Position numbers and translations under genes: made by a program
Notes under the pieces: generated by a model
What the model saw: only the letters and a program-made list of their open reading frames with translations
What the model was told of the DNA's origin: nothing
Database searches by the model: none
Part shown: positions 30,301 to 39,013 of the stretch, one piece after another
Position numbering within the stretch: position 1 is the first letter of the stretch
Layout: each line of letters begins with the position of its first letter
Source of the DNA: JACJYM01 sp965230495
Lineage (GTDB): Bacteria; Bacteroidota; Bacteroidia; Chitinophagales; Saprospiraceae
Reading direction: 5' to 3'
DNA length: 64,000 bases
NCBI GenBank assembly: GCA_965230495.1
Contig: OZ246004.1
Span: 3,656,611-3,720,610 of the forward strand

Positions 30301-33300
30301 AGATATTATTGCTCTGGATCTTGCCTGTGATCACCAAAAGTTTTGGGAAGCATTTAAAACACTTTACGTTCAATTGATTAGAAATCCGTTTATCCGAAAC
30401 GACTTAGATGATTGTTTAACTTCGAATGATTGTATAGATGAGAATTCCAGCGACGCCCTAGCACTCATTAATGTGATTCTTAATAATCAGGAGTCAGGCG
30501 TTTGTCCGGATATTAATCAAGCCTTTATTAGATTCCCTTTTCTGTACCAAATAACGGATGATGAAAATAGTTCACCGGATTTTGGTTTTCCTGACCTTAC
30601 CGAAAATGATATGTATGACGAAACCGCTGCCGAGGATGAATTGTCAAACCTTTGTTCTTCTACTTGCGAATCGTATAAAGAGGAATGGAGAGAGCAGTTA
30701 TCAGAATGTGTTGATAATCCCATACCTGCTGTTGACATGGAGGATATACTCAATCTATTCATCAGCATTTGTACAGAAGGTTGTGATTCAGATCATATCA
30801 TTGGCTCGTCTACATTACCGGGAGGAGTTACGGTAGAGGGTTCAGTAGGAGGAATATCATATACGGTATCTGGTTTTGAAGACTTACTCAATCAGTATAT
30901 GGACAATCAATCAACAGAAATTACTGCTGGATGCAATGCTCTGTTGATCTCATCACCTCCCCCATATGATGTGGATATCTTTGCAGGTGAAATGCCATTT
31001 ATAGATGATTGCGTCTGTGAGAAATACAATACGGCATGGGAATTAGAATTTGTAAATTCTCAGAATTATGACGAAAATTCAGACGACTTACTTGGCGACT
31101 TTGTTCTATTTCTTAAGGACACCTATGGTATTGACTATGAGAGAGAAGTTATTTCGGATATCGATTGTGTTTGTCGAACATTGGGACAGGATAATGAATA
31201 CCTCAGGGATAAACCAATGAGTATGTACCCTATCCCTGAGCCATTTACATGCTCTGTTTGTATAGAGTGCGATCAAATGGCCGCAGTGATAGAGGAATTT
31301 TACTCTTCTCAATATGGGATGTTAATATCGTCTCATACCACACCCAAGGAACTGATAGAGGATGCACACTTTAGAGAAATTTTTACAAATTGGACAAATC
31401 AATACTTGAATTTCAATCTTACATTTATTGAATACTTTGATTTTGCTACTTTCTGTGGTACTACTCTTTTAAGCGAGACCGAAGAATATACAGAATTAGA
31501 TTGGACATTCTCAAATAATCCGGATAATCCACCTTGTAACGGTACTCTTGATCTCACCAATAGCCCTGATATTCAGCTTAGGGGATCAAACTGTACAGAT
31601 GAAAGTGGAACCACACTTACCACATACTGTATTACAGTGGATCAGGATATATCATTATCCTTCAATTGGTCGGCAACGATGAATGAAAGCAGTGGAATAT
31701 TTACTAATGATGAGGCGGGATATATACTCAATGGTACTGAAACATATTTGGCACAGGGTAATATCAGCTCAGCCAATGGATCAGAACAGATTAACCTCAA
31801 GTCTGGAGACGAATTTTGTTTTTCAGTGAGGTCAAATAATAAAGGTAAATATGTAATCTTTGATATCACAGGAATTGTTTTCTTTCCCAATACCAATTGT
31901 CTTGAGGTGTTGGGAGAATGGAGTTTTACGAATGAAGGAGGGGGAGGTACCGATGGTATAGTCACATTATTGCCTAATCCTGATAATATGGTCATCACCG
32001 GAAGTGATAACGGCATAAAAGATGAAACTACGTACGCCAAGTATTGCATCACGGCGGTGGACGACCTTGTGGTGTCATTTGATTGGTCCTCGGCCATGAT
32101 AGATACTGTTACAGGAATATTTACTAATGATGAGGCCGGCTATTCCATAGATGGTGTAGAGACAGAACTGGCAGTAGGTAGTATATCTATAGACTCTGGA
32201 AATGAAGAGATCAATATATCCAAGGACGAGGAATTTTGCTTTTTCGTTAAGTCCAATAACACAGCAGCTAGAAACAAATTCACTATCTCCGCTTTTGATG
32301 TAAAGTATGATGGTGATGAGACGAATACATCATTATGTGATTCGCCTCCACTGGAATGGATGCTGCCAAAATTGGCTAATCCATGTGCTAAACAGACAGA
32401 AGAACCCGGTGAAATGGTAGCCTTCTTAAACAAATCCCTGGAAAACTATCTGTCCAACCCACAAGCCGCAGCCTTCCCTGGAACAGAAGTGTCTGCATGG
32501 TCAGAGTTTACCACATCGATTAATTTCTGGCAGAATACTCCCGGAGGATCAGTAACACTACAACAAGAAATTACAGATTGTGATCTGGACGGTAGCAATG
32601 ATGACTTTATCTTTCGATTTGTCAATTCCTGTAATCAAGAATTACTCTGTGAGATCTGCATGTTGGATTTTGATATAACTGAAGTTGAGAAATTTACAGA
32701 TATAAGTGCTGCGTTAGATTTCACCTTTCCTGAAGATTATGCTTTGAAAGTGGATTATATCAACAATGAATATTACCTAGAAGTCAGTACCAGAGCCAGC
32801 AGTACATGTTATAGTTTTATACCTTGTGAGAAAAGACTTCTGTGTAATAGGCCTCTGAATTTGGAGATAAATTTAGAAGAGGATGATTGTGTAGAGGCTA
32901 CATTGGATTTAATAGAGTATGAGAGCGAAGAAATCTATAAGACCATTATAGAAAATGCACGAGATAGATTTAAAATAGGCTATACCATGCAGTGTATGAA
33001 CAAAAGTAGTCTCAATGAGGACATGAATTTGACATTCGACTCTCGAGAGTATCATCATACATTGTATTATTATGATCAGTCGGGTAGTTTGGTAAGGACT
33101 ATACCACCCAAAGGGGTAGTGTTTTTAACAGAGAGCGAGTTAGATGCTGTGGAAGCTCACCGTATGGACCCGTCTCAGCATCCTGCGGTGGAAGCAAATC
33201 ACACCATGCCTACCAATTATCTCTACAATAGCATGGGCAGTATCAGTCGGCAAAATAGCCCGGATGCTGATATTATTGATTACTGGTATGATGAGTTGGG

Positions 33301-36300
33301 TAGACCTATTCTATCTCAGGATGGACGACAAAGAGAGTTAACAGTAGCGAGTAATAATCAATATTTCTATGGTAGTATCACATGCTATGATGAGTTGGGT
33401 AGGGTTATGCTGACGGCAGAGCTTAAGGGACCGTTTGGGTCATATGCCCCTTATTTTTATGAAAATGGTAATGTTAATAATAAATATACAAGTTTACCGT
33501 ATCAAAATTTCTTAGGTAGCCTATCTCAGGTACATGACTTGTCTGACGTAGTATTTACTGTCTATGACGATGATTATGAATATACAGTAAGTGGAAACAA
33601 CGATCCGTACAGCATCAATGAAGAAGTGGGCTTTGATGACCGGCGATATTTGCGAAAGCGTATATCCAGTACTTTTTTTGTAAAAAGTGGATACAATTAT
33701 TTCCATTTCAATAACGACCAGTTTGATGAAGTACTTTGGTACGACCATGCTACACATTATGACTACGATATTCATGGCAATGTAAAGACCATCATTCAGG
33801 ATTTTAAAGCCCTCAAGGATACAGAGCATTCCGTTTTTAGAACCGACTATGACTATGACCTGATCAGTGGCAATGTCAATATGGTAAGCTACCAACATGA
33901 TGAAACCGATCAGTTTTATCACAAATATGAATACGATGCTGACAATAGATTGGTCAATGTCAAAACCAGTAGAGACAAGATCATATGGGACAATGATGCC
34001 AGTTATAATTATTATGATCATGGTCCCTTGGCTAGAACAGAGCTGGGACAATACAAGGTACAGGGTATGGACTATATATACACCATTCATGGATGGATAA
34101 AAGCGGTCAATAGTGCTAATCTGCATCCCGAGCGTGATCCGGGCAGAGATGGCATCGAACTGAGCAATGGTTACCAATCCTTTGTGGCCAATGATGCTTT
34201 TGCCTACTCATTGGATTATTATAATTCTGGCTCAACATTTGACTACAAGCCGGTCAATGAAGGTGCTGAGATAGCCGCCAATATCCAACCGGGCAATACA
34301 CCCTCTAACCCTAACGCCCTATACAATGGCAATATAAGTAGAATGATGACGGGTCTTCGTGATGAAAACAATTTTAGATTATCACTTAATCCAAATGCGT
34401 ATAGGTATGATCAACTACATAGAATAACTGAGAGTAATAGATACAATGATAATGCCTTAGTTAATGATGCTAGTGCATTTGAATGGGTTAATCAGGCGAT
34501 ACCTGATGATAATAGATATAAATCGATGTATCAATATGACGGCAATGGCAATATATTGAATATGACTCGAAATGGAGAGAATGGCACTGCCATCGATGAG
34601 CTAAGTTATAGCTATCCTGACAATCAAAATTTACTATTGAGCATAGATGATGCACAAGGGGTAGCAGCTACTACAGATATAGGAGATAGAGATTTTGGAC
34701 TTGAATCATACGATGCTTCTGGCAATCTCATCAAAGATGACGATGAAGGCATCGAATCGATAGAGTGGAATCACTATGGCAAAATAAAGAGCATCAACAA
34801 GACAGGAGGCGAAGTGATCAGCTACTGCTATGATGCCATGGGTAATCGTATCAGTAAGACACACATCAACCCACTAGGTGAAGAAGGTGACAAAACCACC
34901 TATTATGTACGTGATGCATCAGGTAATGTCATGGCTACTTACGAAAGCACACCCGATCAGAATGGAGATATCGAAACACTGGGAGCTACAGAGTTTCACA
35001 TATATGGCTCCTCAAGAGTAGGTTTGATAGATTTGTCATCACCACTAGATTTGCTTATTAATTATCCACTGACAAGTATCGAGAGTCGTTATGCTGGTGT
35101 ACGTAGGTATGAGCTCACCAATCATCTCGGCAATGTACTCTCGGTAGTGACGGACAACAAAATACCTCTACCTACAGGTATCAATGGAGATAATGCTGTA
35201 TCTTCGTATCGACCAGAAGTGGTCAGGTACAGTGAGTACTATCCATTTGGCTGGACTATGCCGGGCAGAAGTGGGGGAGGAGATTACCGCTATGGCTTCA
35301 ACGGTAAGGAGAGTGATCCAGAGGTAAAGGGCAGTGGTGTACAGTATGATTATGGGTTTAGGATCTATGACAGTAGAATGGCGAGGTTTATGAGCGTGGA
35401 TCCGTTGGCTGATGATTATCCAAGTTGGTCTTCATATGTCTTTGCAATGAATAGAGTTATAAATGGAATTGATTTGGATGGGGCTGAATGGAAGGACTCC
35501 TATGGAAATTGGACTGATGAATACAATGGTCGTTATGTTGAATTAGAAAATGGGAATTGGTTATACTCTAGACAAGTTGAATCTGGGAAACATCAGTATT
35601 GGGAACACGATGGGGAAAGATGGATTGATCAAGGTACTGGCGGTGGACACTTATTGCATACCAAATCAGGTTACATTGCTGTAACTTCAAGCCAACTTTT
35701 TGATATTGCAAGAATGAATGAAGGATTAGCAAAAAATATTTTACAAGAAAAATATGGTACGGACTTAGCTAAGAGTTTTTTTATTTCTGAAATACATAGG
35801 GGTCAGGGAAAGGTAGCAGAAGTACTTGCATTAGGCGGAGTAACTTTACTTACTGGAGGTTTAGCAATTGAAACGGCCCCGTTATGGTTACCTGCCGTAG
35901 GAAAATTCTTCACCATAAAAGCAAGTTTTGCAAGATTTGCCGCTGATGGGATTGTGCAAGGAGGAATTTCATTTGTCAAAGGTGAAAGCATAGTTGATAA
36001 TTATAACTTTGCTTCTGGAGTATCTAGTTTTTTCTTAGCTAATCCCTTTGCTTCCGCAGGGATTGGTGGTACTTTCAACTTGTCGTTTAATAATACATCA
36101 TTTGATTTAGAAAGAGGTTTGATTTCCAGTGTAATTGGCGGAAGTATGGGAAAAGTTTTTGAAAAAACATGGACCCCATTCTCGAATACTATACCTCGTT
36201 TATCATGGAAAGGTGGATTTGGTGAGACTTTAAGTATAGCAAACCCTGTATCAACAGGAGTAGGCTTAGGACTTAACTCTTTTAGTAAGCTTAATTCAAC

Positions 36301-36349
36301 GTTAGGAACGGATCTATTATTAGACAAAACTGGTAATGAAGAAAGATAG
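27341..36349 (+). CDS. Giant Rhs protein with RHS core and variable C-terminal tail (3002 residues)
   Basis: Starts at ATG 27341 or 27356 (the first 15 bases are nearly duplicated). Signal peptide ends about TSLSSQ. Residues ~310-560 carry the Bacteroidota Rhs start region (INYFDGSLRSRQTVSKLESE); ~620-1800 is cysteine-rich, with two similar beta-sandwich copies at ~1380-1660; ~1900-2560 contains many YD repeats (WYDELGRPILSQDGRQ, YQYDGNGNILNMTRNGEN). The RHS-associated core is at ~2645-2715 (YGFNGKESDPEVKGSG, MSVDPLADDYPSWSSY, NGIDLDGAEW). The last ~290 residues are unlike the rest: hydrophobic and glycine-rich (VLALGGVTLLTGGLAIETAP), lower in G+C, and contain no nuclease motif I recognise. 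In known Rhs proteins the part after the core is a polymorphic toxin. The next gene overlaps its 3' end. Confidence 0.88.
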   Translation: MKKIHMKKIQTLFKVISSFFVVITSLSSQVYLSSDLLQGDDIILGATIEYLDSACDNPPNLQCLSTVQFCNYRTFVQLSVDPLDPNDLGSFPPTTTYNIEVTFQAFDVDGNNILNISNGIDHKIEAEISSLGGEYEDVQIKFFEDQAKYLKIEIMNVEIEDALGNAISEDPPISAALRLGGETDSYIQLANINPNPVSINEQVNSNEIEFSFNEVSGAISYDLEWTWVDNEANIDLSSLDVDHLFKYNSSRVNIKSNVYEIANIYRGGHILARYRALGFRNADAMTPDCESIHSTNWSLVDQSNGNQIISWHQDQLNWQHSRSYAEEGKSKDVINYFDGSLRSRQTVSKLESEDHTIATETVYDHVGRPAIQILPSPVINENNDGYIEKVDYISNLHNGYNYSNFENTNDCDLTPQALGTDFGASRYYSNENNVRLTDDEGLPTEQSFVPIAEGYPFSHTVYTQDGTGRVRYQGGVGKEHQIGTDHETKYYYGIPAQEEIDRLFGNEVGYAKYYKKNLVVDPNGQVSVSYLDNKNRVIATALAGEEPKLINGESTVDALSTMPETPESINQNISDNNHETDEGPGELSYSIDYQWPNSEEGNELTINYSFDKLDFSDECIPEDICFDCEYKVEINIYDDCGVPLHSESHNTGNLTEDMELDICNNSIPFTIESIINQLPVQNYTINKNLQLDESYMDAYEELYVKNYLCEETEIDIFQTLLSEADLSGCVDAVCLANVEPLISQYILEHPDLTLEELKDYVLMQLEECETNTVADINYCDELYRGMLNDVSPGGMYGTILYSDDEVTPVNPISASESCISLSVFYENVEGMDYEGIGSYKDLDGSITVNINGVDKALNSLELTEIVNNWDDSWAMYLIELHPEHDVYQWCSSVQVTEWMNFEALFLQVETFEEANSLGYLNPLGLTVPTEYSFISSNTPVPLDLEPGVNYVVATTANGEVDIYDLAYLTAVSNLVEINDLNDVSSMSDIIALDLACDHQKFWEAFKTLYVQLIRNPFIRNDLDDCLTSNDCIDENSSDALALINVILNNQESGVCPDINQAFIRFPFLYQITDDENSSPDFGFPDLTENDMYDETAAEDELSNLCSSTCESYKEEWREQLSECVDNPIPAVDMEDILNLFISICTEGCDSDHIIGSSTLPGGVTVEGSVGGISYTVSGFEDLLNQYMDNQSTEITAGCNALLISSPPPYDVDIFAGEMPFIDDCVCEKYNTAWELEFVNSQNYDENSDDLLGDFVLFLKDTYGIDYEREVISDIDCVCRTLGQDNEYLRDKPMSMYPIPEPFTCSVCIECDQMAAVIEEFYSSQYGMLISSHTTPKELIEDAHFREIFTNWTNQYLNFNLTFIEYFDFATFCGTTLLSETEEYTELDWTFSNNPDNPPCNGTLDLTNSPDIQLRGSNCTDESGTTLTTYCITVDQDISLSFNWSATMNESSGIFTNDEAGYILNGTETYLAQGNISSANGSEQINLKSGDEFCFSVRSNNKGKYVIFDITGIVFFPNTNCLEVLGEWSFTNEGGGGTDGIVTLLPNPDNMVITGSDNGIKDETTYAKYCITAVDDLVVSFDWSSAMIDTVTGIFTNDEAGYSIDGVETELAVGSISIDSGNEEINISKDEEFCFFVKSNNTAARNKFTISAFDVKYDGDETNTSLCDSPPLEWMLPKLANPCAKQTEEPGEMVAFLNKSLENYLSNPQAAAFPGTEVSAWSEFTTSINFWQNTPGGSVTLQQEITDCDLDGSNDDFIFRFVNSCNQELLCEICMLDFDITEVEKFTDISAALDFTFPEDYALKVDYINNEYYLEVSTRASSTCYSFIPCEKRLLCNRPLNLEINLEEDDCVEATLDLIEYESEEIYKTIIENARDRFKIGYTMQCMNKSSLNEDMNLTFDSREYHHTLYYYDQSGSLVRTIPPKGVVFLTESELDAVEAHRMDPSQHPAVEANHTMPTNYLYNSMGSISRQNSPDADIIDYWYDELGRPILSQDGRQRELTVASNNQYFYGSITCYDELGRVMLTAELKGPFGSYAPYFYENGNVNNKYTSLPYQNFLGSLSQVHDLSDVVFTVYDDDYEYTVSGNNDPYSINEEVGFDDRRYLRKRISSTFFVKSGYNYFHFNNDQFDEVLWYDHATHYDYDIHGNVKTIIQDFKALKDTEHSVFRTDYDYDLISGNVNMVSYQHDETDQFYHKYEYDADNRLVNVKTSRDKIIWDNDASYNYYDHGPLARTELGQYKVQGMDYIYTIHGWIKAVNSANLHPERDPGRDGIELSNGYQSFVANDAFAYSLDYYNSGSTFDYKPVNEGAEIAANIQPGNTPSNPNALYNGNISRMMTGLRDENNFRLSLNPNAYRYDQLHRITESNRYNDNALVNDASAFEWVNQAIPDDNRYKSMYQYDGNGNILNMTRNGENGTAIDELSYSYPDNQNLLLSIDDAQGVAATTDIGDRDFGLESYDASGNLIKDDDEGIESIEWNHYGKIKSINKTGGEVISYCYDAMGNRISKTHINPLGEEGDKTTYYVRDASGNVMATYESTPDQNGDIETLGATEFHIYGSSRVGLIDLSSPLDLLINYPLTSIESRYAGVRRYELTNHLGNVLSVVTDNKIPLPTGINGDNAVSSYRPEVVRYSEYYPFGWTMPGRSGGGDYRYGFNGKESDPEVKGSGVQYDYGFRIYDSRMARFMSVDPLADDYPSWSSYVFAMNRVINGIDLDGAEWKDSYGNWTDEYNGRYVELENGNWLYSRQVESGKHQYWEHDGERWIDQGTGGGHLLHTKSGYIAVTSSQLFDIARMNEGLAKNILQEKYGTDLAKSFFISEIHRGQGKVAEVLALGGVTLLTGGLAIETAPLWLPAVGKFFTIKASFARFAADGIVQGGISFVKGESIVDNYNFASGVSSFFLANPFASAGIGGTFNLSFNNTSFDLERGLISSVIGGSMGKVFEKTWTPFSNTIPRLSWKGGFGETLSIANPVSTGVGLGLNSFSKLNSTLGTDLLLDKTGNEER
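31489..32310 (+). repeat. Tandem domain duplication inside the Rhs gene
   Basis: Two ~135-codon units in tandem encode matching beta-sandwich domains: ELDWTFSNNP...YCITVDQDISLSFNWSATM...GIFTNDEAGY... and LGEWSFTNEG...YCITAVDDLVVSFDWSSAM...GIFTNDEAGY.... The DNA of the GIFTNDEAGY segment is almost identical near 31696 and 32116, which suggests a fairly recent duplication. Confidence 0.7.
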
Positions 36350-36755
36350 AAATCAACTTGCAATACTATTCGGAATATTATTATTTATGATTTGGGTCAT
36401 TGGATATGTTAATCATAAAAGAAAACTCGGACTATTAACGGAAATATACGAAGTCACTTATGGTAGAATTGACCAGTTAGGTTTTAACGGAGGTAGTTCT
36501 GTAGTATGGCCATCTTATGAGTATACCGTGAATAATAAAACATACAAAGGCACTTATTCTTTTGATTTATATTGTAGAACGTATAGTAGAACGCAATTAA
36601 GTGATATTTTAGGAAAGCAAATACAAGTGGTTTATAATCCTAACGATCCTTCTGTTAGTCAAATTCTTTTGCGAAAGGCTGATTATATTAGGTATAATCA
36701 AGATTATTCTAAAGAAGTTAATGATTTATTAGGAAAATACTTCGATTGCAACTAG
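36336..36755 (+). CDS. Candidate immunity protein, DUF3592-like, overlapping the Rhs tail
   Basis: 139 residues. N-terminal membrane segment (LAILFGILLFMIWVIGYV), then a small domain with the DUF3592-type pattern YGRIDQLGF...YEYTVNNKTYKGTYSF...IQVVYNPNDPSVSQIL. The ATG lies 14 bases inside the Rhs gene, so expression is coupled to the toxin-like tail. In Rhs and other polymorphic toxin systems the gene directly downstream normally neutralises the toxin domain. A membrane-anchored immunity protein would suit a membrane-acting or periplasmic toxin, which fits the hydrophobic tail. The immunity role is inference. Confidence 0.6.
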   Translation: MKKDRNQLAILFGILLFMIWVIGYVNHKRKLGLLTEIYEVTYGRIDQLGFNGGSSVVWPSYEYTVNNKTYKGTYSFDLYCRTYSRTQLSDILGKQIQVVYNPNDPSVSQILLRKADYIRYNQDYSKEVNDLLGKYFDCN

Positions 36756-36764
36756 TTCGGCGTA

Positions 36765-36828
36765 GTTTGTTTTAGTATGAAAAGGACGATTGTTGAGGAA
36801 AGGCTGAGCCTAGGTCTAAAACACAAAC
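36765..36828. other. Bulged inverted repeat between the Rhs operon and the converging regulator gene
   Basis: GTTTGTTTTAG at 36765-36775 pairs with CTAAAACACAAAC at 36816-36828, leaving a 2-base bulge. It spans most of the 85-base gap between converging genes, so it may act as a weak two-way terminator. No good T tract is present. Confidence 0.3.
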
Positions 36829-36840
36829 AACGTACTTATA

Positions 36841-37533
36841 CTAATCCACAACTTTCAAAAAGTACCCTACACCTCTTAATGTCTTCAGTTCGATATTCTT
36901 ATCCTGTTGTAGATAGATGCGAATCTTACGCATATAGACGTCTAGATTTCGAGAGTTATAGTACGAGTCATCACCCCATATTTTCATTAGTATATTCTTA
37001 CGATCAATGACGGTGTTTTTATTGGTGATGAGCATTTTAAGTAGTTCGTTTTCTCTATAAGTTAGATCAGTAATGCTGTCCTCATATTTTAGCTGAAATT
37101 TGTCAGGAACAAATAAATATTTACCACAATTTAGCTGCGTTTGAGTTTCATTTTTTACAGATGATTTTTTTAATTGGAATAGGTTTTCTATACGTACGAT
37201 CAGCTCTTCCATACTAAATGGCTTTCTGATATAATCATTTCCTCCCGACTTAAAACCCTGAAGAACATCTTCACTTTGTACCTTGGCAGTGAGATATATT
37301 ATTGGAATATCACTATTAAGAGATACTATCTTTTTCCCCACTTCAAATCCATCTATCATAGGCACCATGACGTCTAGTACGCAGATATCAGGCTCAAATA
37401 TTTTGAAGTATTTGAGGGCCTCCTCACCATTTGTAACAAGCTTTACATCATATCCTCTACTACTAAGGCTCTCTTTAACTATTCTGCCGAGATAATGCTC
37501 ATCCTCGAGGTACAATATTTTTTTATCACTCAT
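36841..37533 (-). CDS. OmpR/PhoB-family response regulator
   Basis: 230 residues. Receiver domain (1-120) with the acidic pocket LEDE (10-12), phosphoacceptor D54 in CVLDVMVPMIDGF, T in YLTAK and the conserved lysine in YIRKPF. The C-terminal winged helix (~135-230) has TYRENELLKMLITNKNTVID and NLDVYMRKIRIYLQ...RGVGYFLK, typical of OmpR-type DNA binders. It would bind direct repeats as a dimer when phosphorylated by the kinase encoded upstream, with which it overlaps by 4 bases. Likely target: the divergent GLPGLI/barrel promoter, where direct repeats are visible. Confidence 0.95.
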   Translation of the reverse strand: MSDKKILYLEDEHYLGRIVKESLSSRGYDVKLVTNGEEALKYFKIFEPDICVLDVMVPMIDGFEVGKKIVSLNSDIPIIYLTAKVQSEDVLQGFKSGGNDYIRKPFSMEELIVRIENLFQLKKSSVKNETQTQLNCGKYLFVPDKFQLKYEDSITDLTYRENELLKMLITNKNTVIDRKNILMKIWGDDSYYNSRNLDVYMRKIRIYLQQDKNIELKTLRGVGYFLKVVD

Positions 37534-38906
37534 AATATAGTAGCCTTGGGTAGTGATATGATAAATGTGGTCCCTTTAGGTATATTATCCTGCACTTTGA
37601 TGGTTCCCTGGTGCCCTTCTATCACTTCTTTGACATAGCTGAGACCCAAGCCATGCCCCTTGGTGTTGTGCACATTACCTTCAGGGATACGAAAGAATTT
37701 ATCAAATATCCTGTGTTGGTATGTTTTGGGTATGCCCATGCCCTGATCAGAAATACTTAGATCTATAGTATCATTGTTTTCAAATATTATAATATCTATA
37801 TGCGGATATTCAGGAGAGTATTTGATGGCATTTTCGATCAGGTTATGAATGACATTGGTGATATGTGGCTTATCCACATGTACACTGAAATCGTTGCCTT
37901 CCTTTTTTATATTTAGCGTCACCTTTTGGTTTTGTAACTGTACACTCAATGTTTTTGCGATCGCCTCTATCTCATAGTCAAGTCGGAGTGTTTGTTTACT
38001 AAAACTAAATACACCCTGTTCATAGAGACTGATATTGAGGGTTTTATCAACCAGTAGGCTTAGGCGGTCAATTTCGGTTTTAGAGATATCTATATACTCT
38101 TTTCTCAGTTGGGGATCATTCTTAGCGTCAAAATTACGTAATGCTTCTAATGCCACAGAAATAGTACTGACAGGTGTTTTGAGTTCGTGAGTCATATTGG
38201 ACATAAAGTCGTTTCTGATTTCTATCAGTCTTTGCTGTTCTTTAAAATTTTTGATAATCAGATAAAATGCCGACCAAACACATATAAGTAAGAATAGAGA
38301 AAATAGTATTTGAGGTATGATTCTTTTCAATATTTTAAGAGGATCAATTTCCTGATTGGAAACGATAAATGAAGGTTGATTATCTTCATCAAATATTTGT
38401 ATGATATCAAAACTCTTGGTTTTAAGAGAGTTAAAATTAGAATCACTAGAGGTGCTTTCGATGCTTATTTTTCTATGAGAATGAACTTTTTTCGTTCGCA
38501 GTTCGAAACAACTATCCTTGTTCATGATAGCATCATCGAAAGCTTTATTCCATTTTTTAGAACTTGGCAAGTTGGGATGACTCTCTAGCTCCTGCTTTAA
38601 TGCTGTTAGGTTGGTGTCTAAGGGAATAGTGTCAGTAATATATTCAAGAGAGTAACTTACGGTGACATTGGTAGTGTCTTTGACCCATTTCAGTTTACTT
38701 AGATGGTCTTCCTGAGGTTGTATGCTGGATAGGGTGTCAATATTGCTAAATATCTGAACAAAGATTTCATCTCGCTCTTCAAGAATAATGGCCTCCTTTT
38801 CCTTTTTATATTCTGTATGAAGAAAATAAAATAGAAAACACGGCAGCACAACTATACTTGCCAGCATAGGAATTATAAAGCTTTTAAATCTTTTGCTATC
38901 TGCCAT
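37530..38906 (-). CDS. Sensor histidine kinase, HisKA/HATPase type
   Basis: 458 residues. Two membrane segments (~10-29 and ~196-218) bound a ~165-residue periplasmic sensor with no recognised fold. The dimerisation domain has the phosphorylated H240 in MTHELKTPVSTIS. The ATPase domain shows the N box (HNLIENAIKYSP), G1 (DQGMGIP), F (FDKFFRIP) and G2 (GHGLGLSYVKEV). It phosphorylates the response regulator whose gene overlaps its stop by 4 bases. The signal sensed is unknown. A -7 box sits only a few bases before the ATG, so the mRNA may be leaderless or nearly so. Confidence 0.95.
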   Translation of the reverse strand: MADSKRFKSFIIPMLASIVVLPCFLFYFLHTEYKKEKEAIILEERDEIFVQIFSNIDTLSSIQPQEDHLSKLKWVKDTTNVTVSYSLEYITDTIPLDTNLTALKQELESHPNLPSSKKWNKAFDDAIMNKDSCFELRTKKVHSHRKISIESTSSDSNFNSLKTKSFDIIQIFDEDNQPSFIVSNQEIDPLKILKRIIPQILFSLFLLICVWSAFYLIIKNFKEQQRLIEIRNDFMSNMTHELKTPVSTISVALEALRNFDAKNDPQLRKEYIDISKTEIDRLSLLVDKTLNISLYEQGVFSFSKQTLRLDYEIEAIAKTLSVQLQNQKVTLNIKKEGNDFSVHVDKPHITNVIHNLIENAIKYSPEYPHIDIIIFENNDTIDLSISDQGMGIPKTYQHRIFDKFFRIPEGNVHNTKGHGLGLSYVKEVIEGHQGTIKVQDNIPKGTTFIISLPKATIL

Positions 38907-38908
38907 AT

Positions 38909-39013
38909 TCCAAAATTAAGTATAAGAATATTACCGAGATAATCTATTAACCTTAATTAACCTTATATGCACATTCATTAACGCTCAGGGAGTATACTAT
39001 CCATAATTTTGGA
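38909..39013. promoter_or_regulatory. Divergent promoter region with phased ATTAAC repeats
   Basis: TCCAAAATTA (38909-38918) and TAATTTTGGA (39004-39013) form a 10-bp inverted repeat; each arm contains a -7 box (TAATTTTG) facing outward, one toward the kinase gene and one toward the GLPGLI gene. Between them ATTAACCTTA is repeated in tandem at 38946-38955 and 38956-38965, and a third ATTAAC lies at 38977-38982. Spacings of 10 and 21 bases put all copies on one face of the helix, as OmpR-family regulators require. Binding by the adjacent regulator is inference. Confidence 0.6.

Noticed and set aside
33521..34177. 218-codon reverse frame inside the Rhs gene
   Set aside because: Opposite strand of YD repeats; composition of Val/Ile/Met follows from the Rhs codons, with no promoter or family resemblance.
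36777..37010. 77-codon forward frame after the immunity gene
   Set aside because: Overlaps the well-supported response regulator gene antisense; product unlike any protein I know.
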